In this document: positions 17,585 to 26,304 of the stretch, in pieces
Layout: each line of letters starts with the position of its first letter
Position numbering within the stretch: the stretch's first letter is position 1
Source of the DNA: Stappia indica
GTDB taxonomy: Bacteria; Pseudomonadota; Alphaproteobacteria; Rhizobiales; Stappiaceae
Reading direction: 5' to 3'
Assembly: GCF_020177335.1 (NCBI RefSeq)
Contig: NZ_JAIVMG010000001.1
Location: 926,259-990,258 of the forward strand
DNA length: 64,000 bases
Notes under the pieces: model-generated
Told to the model about the DNA's origin: nothing
Databases searched by the model: none
The model's input: the letters and a program-made list of their open reading frames with translations, nothing else
Made by a program: the position numbers and the translations under genes

Positions 17585-20206
17585 TCAGTTGCCACCGGAT
17601 GCGGCAGCCACGAGACGGTTGCCGTCGCCTTGCGGATTCGCCCGGCCCTGATCCATGACAATACTCCCGTCGAACTCCGCCGCCACACTCAAGTTCGTCG
17701 CGCCGAACAACAACGTCCGGCCTTTCAGCTCCTCGCGGATGATCGCCCGCAGCGCCTGGTCATCCTCGCTCATGCTCGCCGCCGTCTCGTCGATGATGGT
17801 CACCGCCGCATTCTTCATCAAGGCACGCACCAGGGCGACGCGGCGACGCTGCCCGGCGGAGAGGCGCGAGCCGGACACACCGACGTGGAAATCCAGACCG
17901 GCGCGGGTGATCGGCTGGCGCAGGTCCATCTCGTCGACAAGGGAGCGGATCACCTTGTCGATCCGCTCGCGCGCGTCGCGTCGGTCGACCCGGGGCCGGC
18001 CGAACAGCAAATTATCCTCGATCGACATCGGCGCGATGAAACAGTCGCTGTCGAAGATGACAAACCGTTTGGTGTCGCCGGCCAGCCGCTTGTGAAAGGC
18101 GGCACGGGCCGAGACAATCCGCGACCGGGTCTCATCGTCGAGAACGCCGAGACGATGGCGGGCGGGGATCAGTTTGAACGCCAGCCCGATCAACCGCTTG
18201 CGGTCGGCTGCCTGCAGCGCGGCAGCGCCGCTGCCCGACTTGACGATGCGCGAAATCCGCTCGAATTCCGGCAACTCGTCCTGGGTGATGAAGGAGTAAT
18301 CCCCCAACAGGCCCGACCCGTCGCTGATGTTGGCAAACAGCTCGACCATGGTCTCGGCGATCCGCGCACCGATGTCGGTCAGGCTGGTTTCCAGGCCGCT
18401 TTCCTTGAGCGTGGCATAGACATCCGCATCCTCGACCAGACTGTCGATCGCCATGGACGGATCCGCGGGCGCGGCGAACAAGAGGTTTTCCGCCACGCTG
18501 GCGCTGTTGTTGAAGCTGTCGAGCCGCCATAATTCGACCAGTTGCGACAGATGGGCATCCTCGGTCACCCGGTCGGCAAGCGCCCGGCGCACAGCCAGGA
18601 TCCGCTCGGCGAACTCAGGGTAGCGCTCCGCGTCGAGCGGCGACTGCAGCCCCATGCGGAACACGTCCGCGGCAAGTCCCGTTTTCCCGATCAGGGCCAG
18701 CGCGCGGGCATCGAGCTCGGCGAGATCGGCACAGCCCACCGCGTCCAGATCCTCCCACCCGGCCTCGACGTCGTAATCGGGATTGGCGGTGAGATGCGCC
18801 TCGTTCAGGCGCCGGGCATTATGCGCCTGCGCCTCCGGTCCCCGCTCCGGCGGCCGCAAGGGCCGGTGGCGCAAACCATAGAACACGTTGTCGCGCACCG
18901 TACCGGTCCACACATGCACGGCGGCCCCCACATAGGCGATCTGCCGCCCCAACACCGATTCCGACAAGATATCGAGATTGGTCTCGCCGATCTTCACCCG
19001 TCCGCTGCCGGCCCCCAGAAGACCAGCGGCCAGCTGCATGACCTCCGCCCGGCCGGAGCCGTCCGGACCGACAACGGCCACCTGGGAGCCCTCCCCCACC
19101 TTGAAGGAGACCTCGAACACCTCCTGACCGGCCGCGCCTCCGGAAAAGCTGACCTTCTTCATGGTCAGGTCGCCCGCCAGCGTGACCTCCTCGTCCAGGG
19201 TCAGGCGGCTTGCCGGATAGATGTCCGGCGGATCGAAATTCTCGACGACGGTCTGATACTTGACGTCGACATCCGCCACCATCTGGTAATAGGCGAGCAA
19301 TTCCTTCCAGGGGCCGGCCAGATCCTTGTAGGCGGCGATCACGGCCAGCAGCGCACCAATGGACAACTCACCTTCGATCACCAGCCAGCCACCGATCATG
19401 TAGAACAGGAACGGCGTCAACTGGTTCATGAAGTTATTGAGAAACTTTATGAAATACTTCCAGTTGAAAATCTTGTAGCGGATCTTGTAGTTGGCATAAA
19501 ACCGATCGGACAGATCCGCCGAATGCCAGGCCGAGGCATCGTTGGCGTGGATCTCGGAAACGCCGCCGATGCTCTCGCCGATCTTGTCGGCGATCACCCG
19601 CACATTGCGCACCCGCTGGCGCGACAAGAGCACCACCCGGCGCTGAAGCTTGGGGATGATATAGGCCTGCATCGGATAGGAGGAGACGGCCGCAAGGCCC
19701 AGCAGCGGATCCTGCATGAAGATGAAGCCGATCTGCACGACCAGCATACCGCCCTGGTAGGCCGGGAGGGCCACCGCCTCGCCGATGAAGCCACCGACAT
19801 CCTCCACCTCGGAGGTGATCATCGGAATGATCTCGCCGGAACTGACCTTCTTGAAATGCGGCAGGCGGAAGCGCAGCACCCGCTGAAACAGCTCAAAGCG
19901 CAGCCGGCGCAGCATGCGTTCGCCCAGGCGCCCCTTGTAAACGTTGAGAAGCAGCTTGATGCCGTTGGAGACGACCACCAGGCCGAGAAAACTCATGCAC
20001 AACAGCACCAGATACGAGATCTGGTCGAATTCGAAGCCGTAGAATTCGCGCGGGAACGCCTCGCCCTGGATAGCGTCATTGACGATCTGCTTCGGCAATT
20101 CCAGCAGGATATAGCTGATCGGATAGGCCGCGACGGTGATCAGCAGAATGACCATCTGCTGGCGTGCACTGTACCGCCAGATAAAACTGAAAAGGCTTTT
20201 TTCCAT
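17585..20206 (-). CDS. ABC-transporter-like membrane protein with a degenerate, interrupted ATPase domain
   Basis: 873 residues. Residues about 15-310 are a type 1 exporter membrane domain with six helices and the usual cytoplasmic coupling region. An ATPase domain starts near 340 but is atypical. Walker A (379-388) reads GPDGSGRAEV, with Arg in place of the catalytic Lys. No Q-loop glutamine is visible at 423-435, and the H-loop near 832-840 (LLFGATNLS) has no His. Signature LSAGQ (782-786) and Walker B AVTIIDE (801-807) are intact. About 270 residues are inserted between the first half and the signature half. The motif after the Q-loop appears three times: TVRDNVFYG (436), SVAENLLFA (570) and SIEDNLLFG (728). 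It may be a regulated or non-transporting relative, or a weak exporter of the glycan made by the divergent operon. Confidence 0.8.
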   Translation of the reverse strand: MEKSLFSFIWRYSARQQMVILLITVAAYPISYILLELPKQIVNDAIQGEAFPREFYGFEFDQISYLVLLCMSFLGLVVVSNGIKLLLNVYKGRLGERMLRRLRFELFQRVLRFRLPHFKKVSSGEIIPMITSEVEDVGGFIGEAVALPAYQGGMLVVQIGFIFMQDPLLGLAAVSSYPMQAYIIPKLQRRVVLLSRQRVRNVRVIADKIGESIGGVSEIHANDASAWHSADLSDRFYANYKIRYKIFNWKYFIKFLNNFMNQLTPFLFYMIGGWLVIEGELSIGALLAVIAAYKDLAGPWKELLAYYQMVADVDVKYQTVVENFDPPDIYPASRLTLDEEVTLAGDLTMKKVSFSGGAAGQEVFEVSFKVGEGSQVAVVGPDGSGRAEVMQLAAGLLGAGSGRVKIGETNLDILSESVLGRQIAYVGAAVHVWTGTVRDNVFYGLRHRPLRPPERGPEAQAHNARRLNEAHLTANPDYDVEAGWEDLDAVGCADLAELDARALALIGKTGLAADVFRMGLQSPLDAERYPEFAERILAVRRALADRVTEDAHLSQLVELWRLDSFNNSASVAENLLFAAPADPSMAIDSLVEDADVYATLKESGLETSLTDIGARIAETMVELFANISDGSGLLGDYSFITQDELPEFERISRIVKSGSGAAALQAADRKRLIGLAFKLIPARHRLGVLDDETRSRIVSARAAFHKRLAGDTKRFVIFDSDCFIAPMSIEDNLLFGRPRVDRRDARERIDKVIRSLVDEMDLRQPITRAGLDFHVGVSGSRLSAGQRRRVALVRALMKNAAVTIIDETAASMSEDDQALRAIIREELKGRTLLFGATNLSVAAEFDGSIVMDQGRANPQGDGNRLVAAASGGN

Positions 20207-20486
20207 GGACCTACCGGATGCGAAACACCTAAGTCCCGCTCCTCATCGCGGGTCGGGCGGCGTATCATAACGCGCTGTTTTCAATGCGCCAGTTCTGACC
20301 GGCTCGAATGCCGGCATTTGCATGCGCGGGGCATCGACGTTGCAAGAATGCACCGTCACACCACCTTGCTACCAGTTGGTTGCGTGCCAGCCTTGCGTCC
20401 GTGTGCGGTGAGGGGTAGACAAAGACAAACATAAGGGGACGCGTGGTCGTGCGGCGAAAACGGTTACGCTGTTCAAACGGGCACGA

Positions 20487-21722
20487 ATGACGAAATCCTC
20501 CCCGAAAGTACTGATCTACAGCCACGATTCCTTTGGCCTGGGACACCTGCGGCGATGCCGAGCGATCGCGCATGCGCTGGCGCGCAGATTCTCCGACATG
20601 TCGGTGCTGATCCTCTCCGGCTCGCCGATCATCGGCAGTTTCGAGTTTCGCACACAGGTGGATTTCGTCCGCATCCCCGGCGTCATCAAGCTGCGCAACG
20701 GCGAATACACGCCGCTCTCGCTGTCGCTCAACATCGAGCACATCCTGGCGATCCGCTCCTCGATCATCGAGCACACCGCCCAGGTGTTCGATCCGGATAT
20801 CCTGATCGTCGACAAGGAGCCGCTCGGCCTGCGCGGCGAGATCCTCGGCACGCTCGAAATGCTCAAGCAGCGCGGCAACACCCGGCTGATCCTCGGTCTG
20901 CGCGATGTGATGGACGATCCGCAGATGCTGCGAGAGGAATGGACGCGCAAGAACGTCGATCCGGCCCTGAAGGACCTCTACGACGAAATCTGGATCTACG
21001 GCCCGCCGGATCTGCACAACCCGCTCGCCGGCATGGGTCTGCCCGCGGACGTGCATGGCAAGGCAATCAACACCGGATACCTGCGCCGGCATGTGCCGAA
21101 CGATGCGCGCATCACCGAGCCCCTGCCCTTCGATGACGAGCCGTATATTCTCGTCACGCCCGGCGGCGGCGGCGATGGGGTGGAGATGGTCGACTGGGTG
21201 ATGCGCGCCTATGAGGCCCGCAGCCAGCCGCTGTTCCCCGCGCTGATCGTGCTCGGTCCGTTCATGCCCGCGTCCGCCGCCACCGACTTCCTGGAGCGGG
21301 CGGAGCATCTGCGCGACGTGCACATCCTCCGGTTCCTGCCGACAATCGAGCCTTACATGGCTGGCGCCCGGGCGATCGTCGGTATGGGCGGCTACAACAC
21401 GTTCTGCGAGATCCTGTCCTTCGACAAGCCGACACTGATGGTGCCACGGGTGATTCCCCGGCGCGAGCAGTCGATCCGGGCGACGCGCGCGGAAACCATT
21501 GGCCTGCTCAAGGTGCTGCCCATCGACGAATATCCGGATGTGGACAAGATGATCGATGCGCTGGTGCAGTTGCCGCGCATGGCCCCACCCTCCGCCGCCG
21601 GCGTCAACAACCTTCTGGGCGGACTGGAAGTGATCGGCGACCGGGTGGAACGGATCCTTGAAGGCAGGGCCGATCTGGACGAGGCATCGCCGCTGGCCAC
21701 GGGGCTGACCAATACCGCATAG
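20487..21722 (+). CDS. MurG-like glycosyltransferase (GT-B fold, COG4671-type)
   Basis: A 411-residue glycosyltransferase, probably soluble or peripheral. It opens with IYSHDSFGLGHLRRCRAIAH, the Gly-rich loop of the acceptor domain, and closes with the donor-binding pattern 'GMGGYNTFCEILSFDKPTLMVPRV' typical of MurG-like enzymes. It starts an operon of five genes and is read divergently from the ABC-like gene across a 280-bp gap in which I see no clear operator. The first-acting sugar and acceptor cannot be read from the sequence. Confidence 0.82.
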   Translation: MTKSSPKVLIYSHDSFGLGHLRRCRAIAHALARRFSDMSVLILSGSPIIGSFEFRTQVDFVRIPGVIKLRNGEYTPLSLSLNIEHILAIRSSIIEHTAQVFDPDILIVDKEPLGLRGEILGTLEMLKQRGNTRLILGLRDVMDDPQMLREEWTRKNVDPALKDLYDEIWIYGPPDLHNPLAGMGLPADVHGKAINTGYLRRHVPNDARITEPLPFDDEPYILVTPGGGGDGVEMVDWVMRAYEARSQPLFPALIVLGPFMPASAATDFLERAEHLRDVHILRFLPTIEPYMAGARAIVGMGGYNTFCEILSFDKPTLMVPRVIPRREQSIRATRAETIGLLKVLPIDEYPDVDKMIDALVQLPRMAPPSAAGVNNLLGGLEVIGDRVERILEGRADLDEASPLATGLTNTA

Positions 21723-21865
21723 AGCGTGTCCGCCGGACGCGAGTCCCACGCCCCGCTCATCTTTCGGGCGCCGCCACCGGCCTCGCCGGTATCGACCTGG
21801 GCGGCGGCTCCCTCTCATATGTGACCTGCCCGCAGCGCGGGCCTTACCGGAGATCCTTGCTCCCC

Positions 21866-23110
21866 ATGTCCCGCCTCGCCATCATCATGAAGGGGTATCC
21901 GCGCCTGTCGGAAACCTTCATCGCGCAGGAAATCCTTGGTCTTGAGCAGCGCGGGATCCGCGCGCTGATCATCGCCCTGCGCAAACCCTACGACCCGTTC
22001 ATTCACGAGGTGCACCGGCAGATCTCCGCCGATGTGCTCTATCTGCCCGAATACCTGAAGGACGATCCGGCGCGGGTGGCGCGGGCGCGCAAATGGGCGA
22101 AGGCCCAACCGACCTATGCGGCCGCGCGCGCCCTGTTCGAGGCGGATTATGCCCGCGAGAGCAACGCCGGCCGGCAGCGGCGCTGGGGCCAGGCCTGCGT
22201 TCTCGCCCATGAATTGCCCGACGACATTGCCTGGATCCACACCCACTACCTGCACACCCCCTGTTCGGTGGCGCGCTATGCGGCGCATCTGTCGGGCCGG
22301 CGCTGGTCGTTTTCCGCCCATGCCAAGGACATCTGGACCAGCCCGGAATGGGACCTGCGCACCAAGATCGACGATGCCGCCTGGGGCGTGACCTGCACCA
22401 AGGTCAACGCCGATCACCTCAACGCCCTGTCGGCAACGCCGGGCAAGGTCGAGTTGCTCTACCACGGGCTCGACTTCTCCCCCTTCCCCGCGCCCTCCCC
22501 CACGCCGGCCAGCGCCGACGGCGGTACCGGCGGTCCAGTGCGGATCCTCTCGGTCGGCCGGGCGGTGGAAAAGAAGGGCTATGACGATCTGCTGACGGCG
22601 CTCGCCGCCCTTCCCGCCGGGCTCGACTGGCATTTCGATCATATCGGCGGCGGCGAGTTGGCCACCGCGCTGGCGGAAGAGGCGGACCGGCTCGGACTTT
22701 CCGCCCGCATCACCTGGCATGGCGCGCGTCCGCGCGAGGATGTGATTGCAGCCGCGCAGCGGGCCGATCTGTTCGTGCTGGCCTCGAAGGTGGCGAAATC
22801 GGGAGACCGGGACGGGCTCCCCAATGTGCTGATGGAGGCGCAGGCCATGGGGCTGTGCTGCCTCGCAACGCAGGTCTCGGCCATTCCGGAGTTGATCCGC
22901 GACGGGGAGACCGGCGTTCTGGTGCCGCCGGGCGATCCGGCCGCCCTTGGTGCGGCGCTTCAGCGGCTGATGCGCGATCCGGCGCAGCGCGACCGGCTCG
23001 GCCGGGCGGCGGCGGACGACGTGCGCGCCCGGTTCTCCAGCGCACCGGGGCTCGACCGGCTGGCCGAGCGCTTCCGCCCGCTGCTTGCCGAACCGGTCGC
23101 CGCCCAGTAG
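21866..23110 (+). CDS. GT4-family glycosyltransferase
   Basis: A 414-residue retaining glycosyltransferase with two Rossmann halves. The start MSRLAIIMKGYPRLSETFIA resembles exopolysaccharide transferases ('PRLSETFI'). The donor site has ILSVGRAVEKKGYDDLL and the EX7E region in LMEAQAMGLCCLATQVSAIPEL. An upstream in-frame ATG at 21821 adds a 15-residue non-homologous tail, so I use ATG 21866. It sits 143 bp after the first operon gene and 13 bp before the next one. Confidence 0.87.
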   Translation: MSRLAIIMKGYPRLSETFIAQEILGLEQRGIRALIIALRKPYDPFIHEVHRQISADVLYLPEYLKDDPARVARARKWAKAQPTYAAARALFEADYARESNAGRQRRWGQACVLAHELPDDIAWIHTHYLHTPCSVARYAAHLSGRRWSFSAHAKDIWTSPEWDLRTKIDDAAWGVTCTKVNADHLNALSATPGKVELLYHGLDFSPFPAPSPTPASADGGTGGPVRILSVGRAVEKKGYDDLLTALAALPAGLDWHFDHIGGGELATALAEEADRLGLSARITWHGARPREDVIAAAQRADLFVLASKVAKSGDRDGLPNVLMEAQAMGLCCLATQVSAIPELIRDGETGVLVPPGDPAALGAALQRLMRDPAQRDRLGRAAADDVRARFSSAPGLDRLAERFRPLLAEPVAAQ

Positions 23111-23123
23111 CAGGAGCCCCGCC

Positions 23124-24248
23124 GTGCGCATCGCCTTCACCGCGCCGATGAAACCGCTGGACGATCCGCAGCCCTCCGGCGACCGGACCACCGGGCGGCA
23201 GATCGTCGCCGCGCTCACGGCCGGCGGACATGAGGTCCGCACGGCCAGCCGGTTCCGCGCCTGGCGGTCGGAGGGCGGCGTTGCCGCACAAGAGGAGGTG
23301 GAGCGCCAGGCACTGACTGAGGCCACGCGGATCGGCGACGAGTGGGCGCGCGAGGGGTATCGTCCGGACCTGTTCCTTACCTACCACCTTTACCACAAGG
23401 CGCCGGACTGGATCGGCCCGGCGCTCGCGGATCGCTTCGGCATCCCTTACGTGGTGATCGAGGCCAGCCGGGCACCGAAGCGCCGAACCGGCGATTGGGC
23501 CCATGGCTTTGCCGCCGCCGATGCCGCCCTTGCCCGGGCCGATATGGTGGCAGCGCTGCACCGGGCAGATCACGCCTGCCTCGCCGAGGTCCTGCCCGAG
23601 GAGCGGCTGACGATCCTGCCGCCGTTCCTCGACACCTCGGCCTTCGCCTCCCATCCCCGGATCGAACGCGCGCCCGGCACGCCGCCGCGTCTTCTTGCCG
23701 TCGGCATGATGCGCGAGGGCGCGAAGGAACAATCCTACCGCTTGCTCGCCCAAGCGCTGTCCCGGCTCTCACACCTGCCCTGGACGCTGACAATCGCCGG
23801 CGACGGACCGCGCCGGGCCGCCATCGAAGCGCTGTTCCCGGCGACACGCTGCAGCTTCGCCGGTCTCGTGCCGGAGAGGGAAATGCCCGCGCTCTACGCC
23901 CGGCATGACGTTCTCGTCTGGCCGGCGATCCGCGAGGCCTTCGGCTTCGTCTTTCTGGAGGCGCAGGCGGCCGAGCTGGCGGTGGTCGGCGGCGACGCCT
24001 TCGGCGTTCCCGATGTGGTCGCCGACGGCCAAAGCGGGCTGCTGTCGCCGGAGGGAGACAGCACCGCCTTTGCCGCCAATCTGGAGACGCTGCTTGCCGC
24101 ACCGGAGCGGATTGCTCGGTTTGGCGCGGCCGGCCGGGCGTATGTCACCGCTCATCATGGGCTAGCCAGCGGCACCGCCCGGCTCAATGCGCTGATCGAG
24201 ACGGCCTTGCGCAACCGGGCGGGCCGCGCTACCGCTCCCCGGTCATGA
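23124..24248 (+). CDS. GT4-family glycosyltransferase
   Basis: About 374 residues. I use the GTG at 23124 (VRIAFTAPMKPLDDP) because AGGAG lies 7 bp upstream and homology begins there. The N-terminal half has 'MKPLDDPQPSGDRTTGRQIVAAL', a common start in two-domain transferases that act on lipid-linked or surface glycans. The donor half has 'IAGDGPRRAAIEALFP' and EAFGFVFLEAQA (EX7E). Its stop overlaps the next start by 4 bp (ATGA), so the downstream transferase is translationally coupled. Confidence 0.87.
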   Translation: MRIAFTAPMKPLDDPQPSGDRTTGRQIVAALTAGGHEVRTASRFRAWRSEGGVAAQEEVERQALTEATRIGDEWAREGYRPDLFLTYHLYHKAPDWIGPALADRFGIPYVVIEASRAPKRRTGDWAHGFAAADAALARADMVAALHRADHACLAEVLPEERLTILPPFLDTSAFASHPRIERAPGTPPRLLAVGMMREGAKEQSYRLLAQALSRLSHLPWTLTIAGDGPRRAAIEALFPATRCSFAGLVPEREMPALYARHDVLVWPAIREAFGFVFLEAQAAELAVVGGDAFGVPDVVADGQSGLLSPEGDSTAFAANLETLLAAPERIARFGAAGRAYVTAHHGLASGTARLNALIETALRNRAGRATAPRS

Positions 24249-25444
24249 GCTTTTCCGCATTCATCCATGTGCAGCATCTGCTTGGCACCGGCCATGTGGT
24301 GCGTGCCGCCGCCATCGGCCGGGCGCTGGCCGCGCGCGGCGTCCGGGTCACGCTGGCCACCGGCAACACGCCGCCGCCGACACTCGACCTTGCCGGGCTG
24401 CGCACCATCGCCCTTCCGCCCGTGCGCACCGCGGACGCCCGGTTCAACCGTTTCCTGACCCCGGAAGGGGTGGAGATCGACGACGCCTGGAAGGCGGCCC
24501 GGCGCGATGCCACGCTTGCGGCCTTTACCGCTGGCGATGAGGGCCGCCCCTTCGACCTGCTCCTCACCGAAACCTGGCCCTTTGGCCGGCGCCCCTTCGC
24601 CTTCGAGATGGGGCCGCTGCTGGAGGCGGCGCGGGCCCGCCCCCGCCCGTCACTGATCGCCGCCTCGATCCGCGATATTCTCGTGCGCAAGCAGGAACTG
24701 TGGAAGGAAGAGTGGATGGCCGATCAGGCGCTCGCCTTCTACGACCGGGTTCTGGTGCATTCCGATCCGGACTTCATTCGGCTGGAAGACAGCTTCCCCT
24801 TCGCCGACCGCGTTGCTGAGTTGGTGCGCTACACCGGCTTCGTCGAGGCATTCCGACCCGCAACCGTTTCCCGTTCGGGGCATCGCCTCCCGGATGCCGA
24901 AGAGGCCGACGGCACGGACGAGGTGATCGTCTCCTGCGGCGGCGGCGCTGTCGGCGAAGCGCTGCTCGATGCGGCGCTTGACGCTCGCCCCCTGTCACGG
25001 CGGGCCGGCGATTGCCACTGGCGGCTTCTCGCCGGGCACGGCATCGCCGAGGACCGGTTCGCCGAGCTCGCCGCCCGTGCCGGCCATGGCGTCATTGTCG
25101 AGCGGGCCAGAAGCGACTTTCCCGCCCTTCTCGGGCGAGCGCGGCTCTCGGTCAGCCAGGCCGGCTACAACACGGTGCTCGATATTCTCCATGCGGGGGT
25201 TCCGGCGGTGTTCGTGCCTTTCGCCCAGATCCGCGAGACCGAGCAGCAGCAGCGCGCCGAAGCGCTCGCCCGCCATGGCCGGGCGGTGGTGACCAGCGAG
25301 ACCGGCCTGACGGCGGAGCGCCTTGCCGCCGCCGCCGACGATGCCTTGTCCCTGCCCCGCCGTCCGGTAAAGGTCCGGTTCGGCGGCGCTGAGGCCAGCG
25401 CCGACCTTCTCCTTGCTGACCTTGAGGCCATGACGCCGCGATGA
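24245..25444 (+). CDS. MurG-like glycosyltransferase, second copy in the operon
   Basis: A 399-residue GT-B enzyme related in layout to the first gene of the operon. It has 'FIHVQHLLGTGHVVRAAAIGRAL' at the N-terminus and 'SQAGYNTVLDILHAGVPAVFVPF' for donor binding near the C-terminus, with 'EQQQRAEAL' after it, as in UDP-sugar transferases of the MurG kind. Start and stop both overlap neighbours by 4 bp. The pair of MurG-like enzymes probably adds two different sugars, which is an inference. Confidence 0.82.
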   Translation: MSFSAFIHVQHLLGTGHVVRAAAIGRALAARGVRVTLATGNTPPPTLDLAGLRTIALPPVRTADARFNRFLTPEGVEIDDAWKAARRDATLAAFTAGDEGRPFDLLLTETWPFGRRPFAFEMGPLLEAARARPRPSLIAASIRDILVRKQELWKEEWMADQALAFYDRVLVHSDPDFIRLEDSFPFADRVAELVRYTGFVEAFRPATVSRSGHRLPDAEEADGTDEVIVSCGGGAVGEALLDAALDARPLSRRAGDCHWRLLAGHGIAEDRFAELAARAGHGVIVERARSDFPALLGRARLSVSQAGYNTVLDILHAGVPAVFVPFAQIRETEQQQRAEALARHGRAVVTSETGLTAERLAAAADDALSLPRRPVKVRFGGAEASADLLLADLEAMTPR

Positions 25445-26304
25445 CCGCCGCCGATCCCGACTTCCTGCTGTTTCGCGACGGCCTCACCCGCCACCTCGAC
25501 TGGTTCGCGGCACGTGGGCACAGCGTGCCGTTCTGGTGGCGCGACGATGACGCCATCGAGCCGACCCCGGCGCTCGACCGGCTGCTTGCCATCGCCAACC
25601 GCCACGGCATCGAGGTGGCGCTGGCGGTCATCCCCCGGGACGTGCAGCCGGCGCTGGCCGAAAGGCTTTCCGGCGAGACACGTGCCAGCGTGCTGCTGCA
25701 TGGCTATTGCCACCAGAATTTCCAGGACAAGGCACGCGGAGAGAAGGCCGCCGAGCTTGGCAGCCGGAGGGATCCGGACGCGGCAATTGCCGAATTGCGC
25801 GAGGGCGCGGCCCGCCTGTCCGCCCTGTTCGCAGAGCGGTTTCAGCCGGTTCTGGTGCCGCCGTGGAACCGGATCGCTCCGCAGATCGCCCGGCGCCTGC
25901 CAGAGGTGGGGGTGCGGGCGCTGTCAACCTTCACCGTGTTCCACCCCCGCGCCTTTGCCCAGGTGCAGACCCACATCGACATGATCAAGTGGAAGAAGGA
26001 CCGGCGCTTCATCGGCTGGCGCAGCGCGGCGCTCCGGTTCGATTTTCAGCTGGCGCGCCGGCGCACCAACCCGGATGAGCCGATCGGCATCCTGTCGCAC
26101 CATCTGGCGCAAACCGATGCCTCGTTCGACTTCCTCGACCGGGTGTTCGAGATTCTGGGTGAGCATCCGGGCGCCCGTTTCGCCCGGATCGGCGAGTTGA
26201 TCCCGCCCCTGCCGGCGCTGACACTGCCGCCGGGACAGCCGGCGGTTAAGCCGTCGGTCCAGACTGCTGAAAAACGGCAAGGACACGTCCGGCGTCCCGG
26301 GTAA
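25441..26304 (+). CDS. Polysaccharide deacetylase-like protein (NodB fold)
   Basis: 287 residues, last gene of the glycan operon. The metal-site motif is FWWRDDDAIEP (Asp-Asp) and the second motif is LLHGYCHQNF, with His-x3-His. NodB-type enzymes remove N- or O-acetyl groups from sugars. No signal peptide is visible, so it may act on a cytoplasmic lipid-linked intermediate. The last 15 or so codons (from base 26258) lie inside a repetitive element, so the original C-terminus has been replaced by element-encoded residues after PPGQPAVKPSV. The core domain should be unaffected. Confidence 0.85.
   Translation: MTAADPDFLLFRDGLTRHLDWFAARGHSVPFWWRDDDAIEPTPALDRLLAIANRHGIEVALAVIPRDVQPALAERLSGETRASVLLHGYCHQNFQDKARGEKAAELGSRRDPDAAIAELREGAARLSALFAERFQPVLVPPWNRIAPQIARRLPEVGVRALSTFTVFHPRAFAQVQTHIDMIKWKKDRRFIGWRSAALRFDFQLARRRTNPDEPIGILSHHLAQTDASFDFLDRVFEILGEHPGARFARIGELIPPLPALTLPPGQPAVKPSVQTAEKRQGHVRRPG
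26236..26257. repeat. Left flanking direct repeat of element copy A
   Basis: This 22-bp segment, running from CAGCC through GGTTAAGCCG to CGG, recurs at 26786-26807 with 3 differences. It lies at the 3' end of the deacetylase gene and contains an imperfect palindrome around TTAA. It is read as one copy of a duplicated target site. Confidence 0.7.

Noticed and set aside
17585..20206. Frameshift or fusion of two broken genes in the ABC-like gene
   Set aside because: The reading frame is continuous over 873 codons with uniform codon use, and signature and Walker B motifs remain in frame, so degeneration within a single gene is more likely than an assembly error.
18542..20434. 630-codon plus-strand open frame over the ABC-like gene
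   Set aside because: Antisense shadow; the opposite strand has clear membrane and ATPase motifs.
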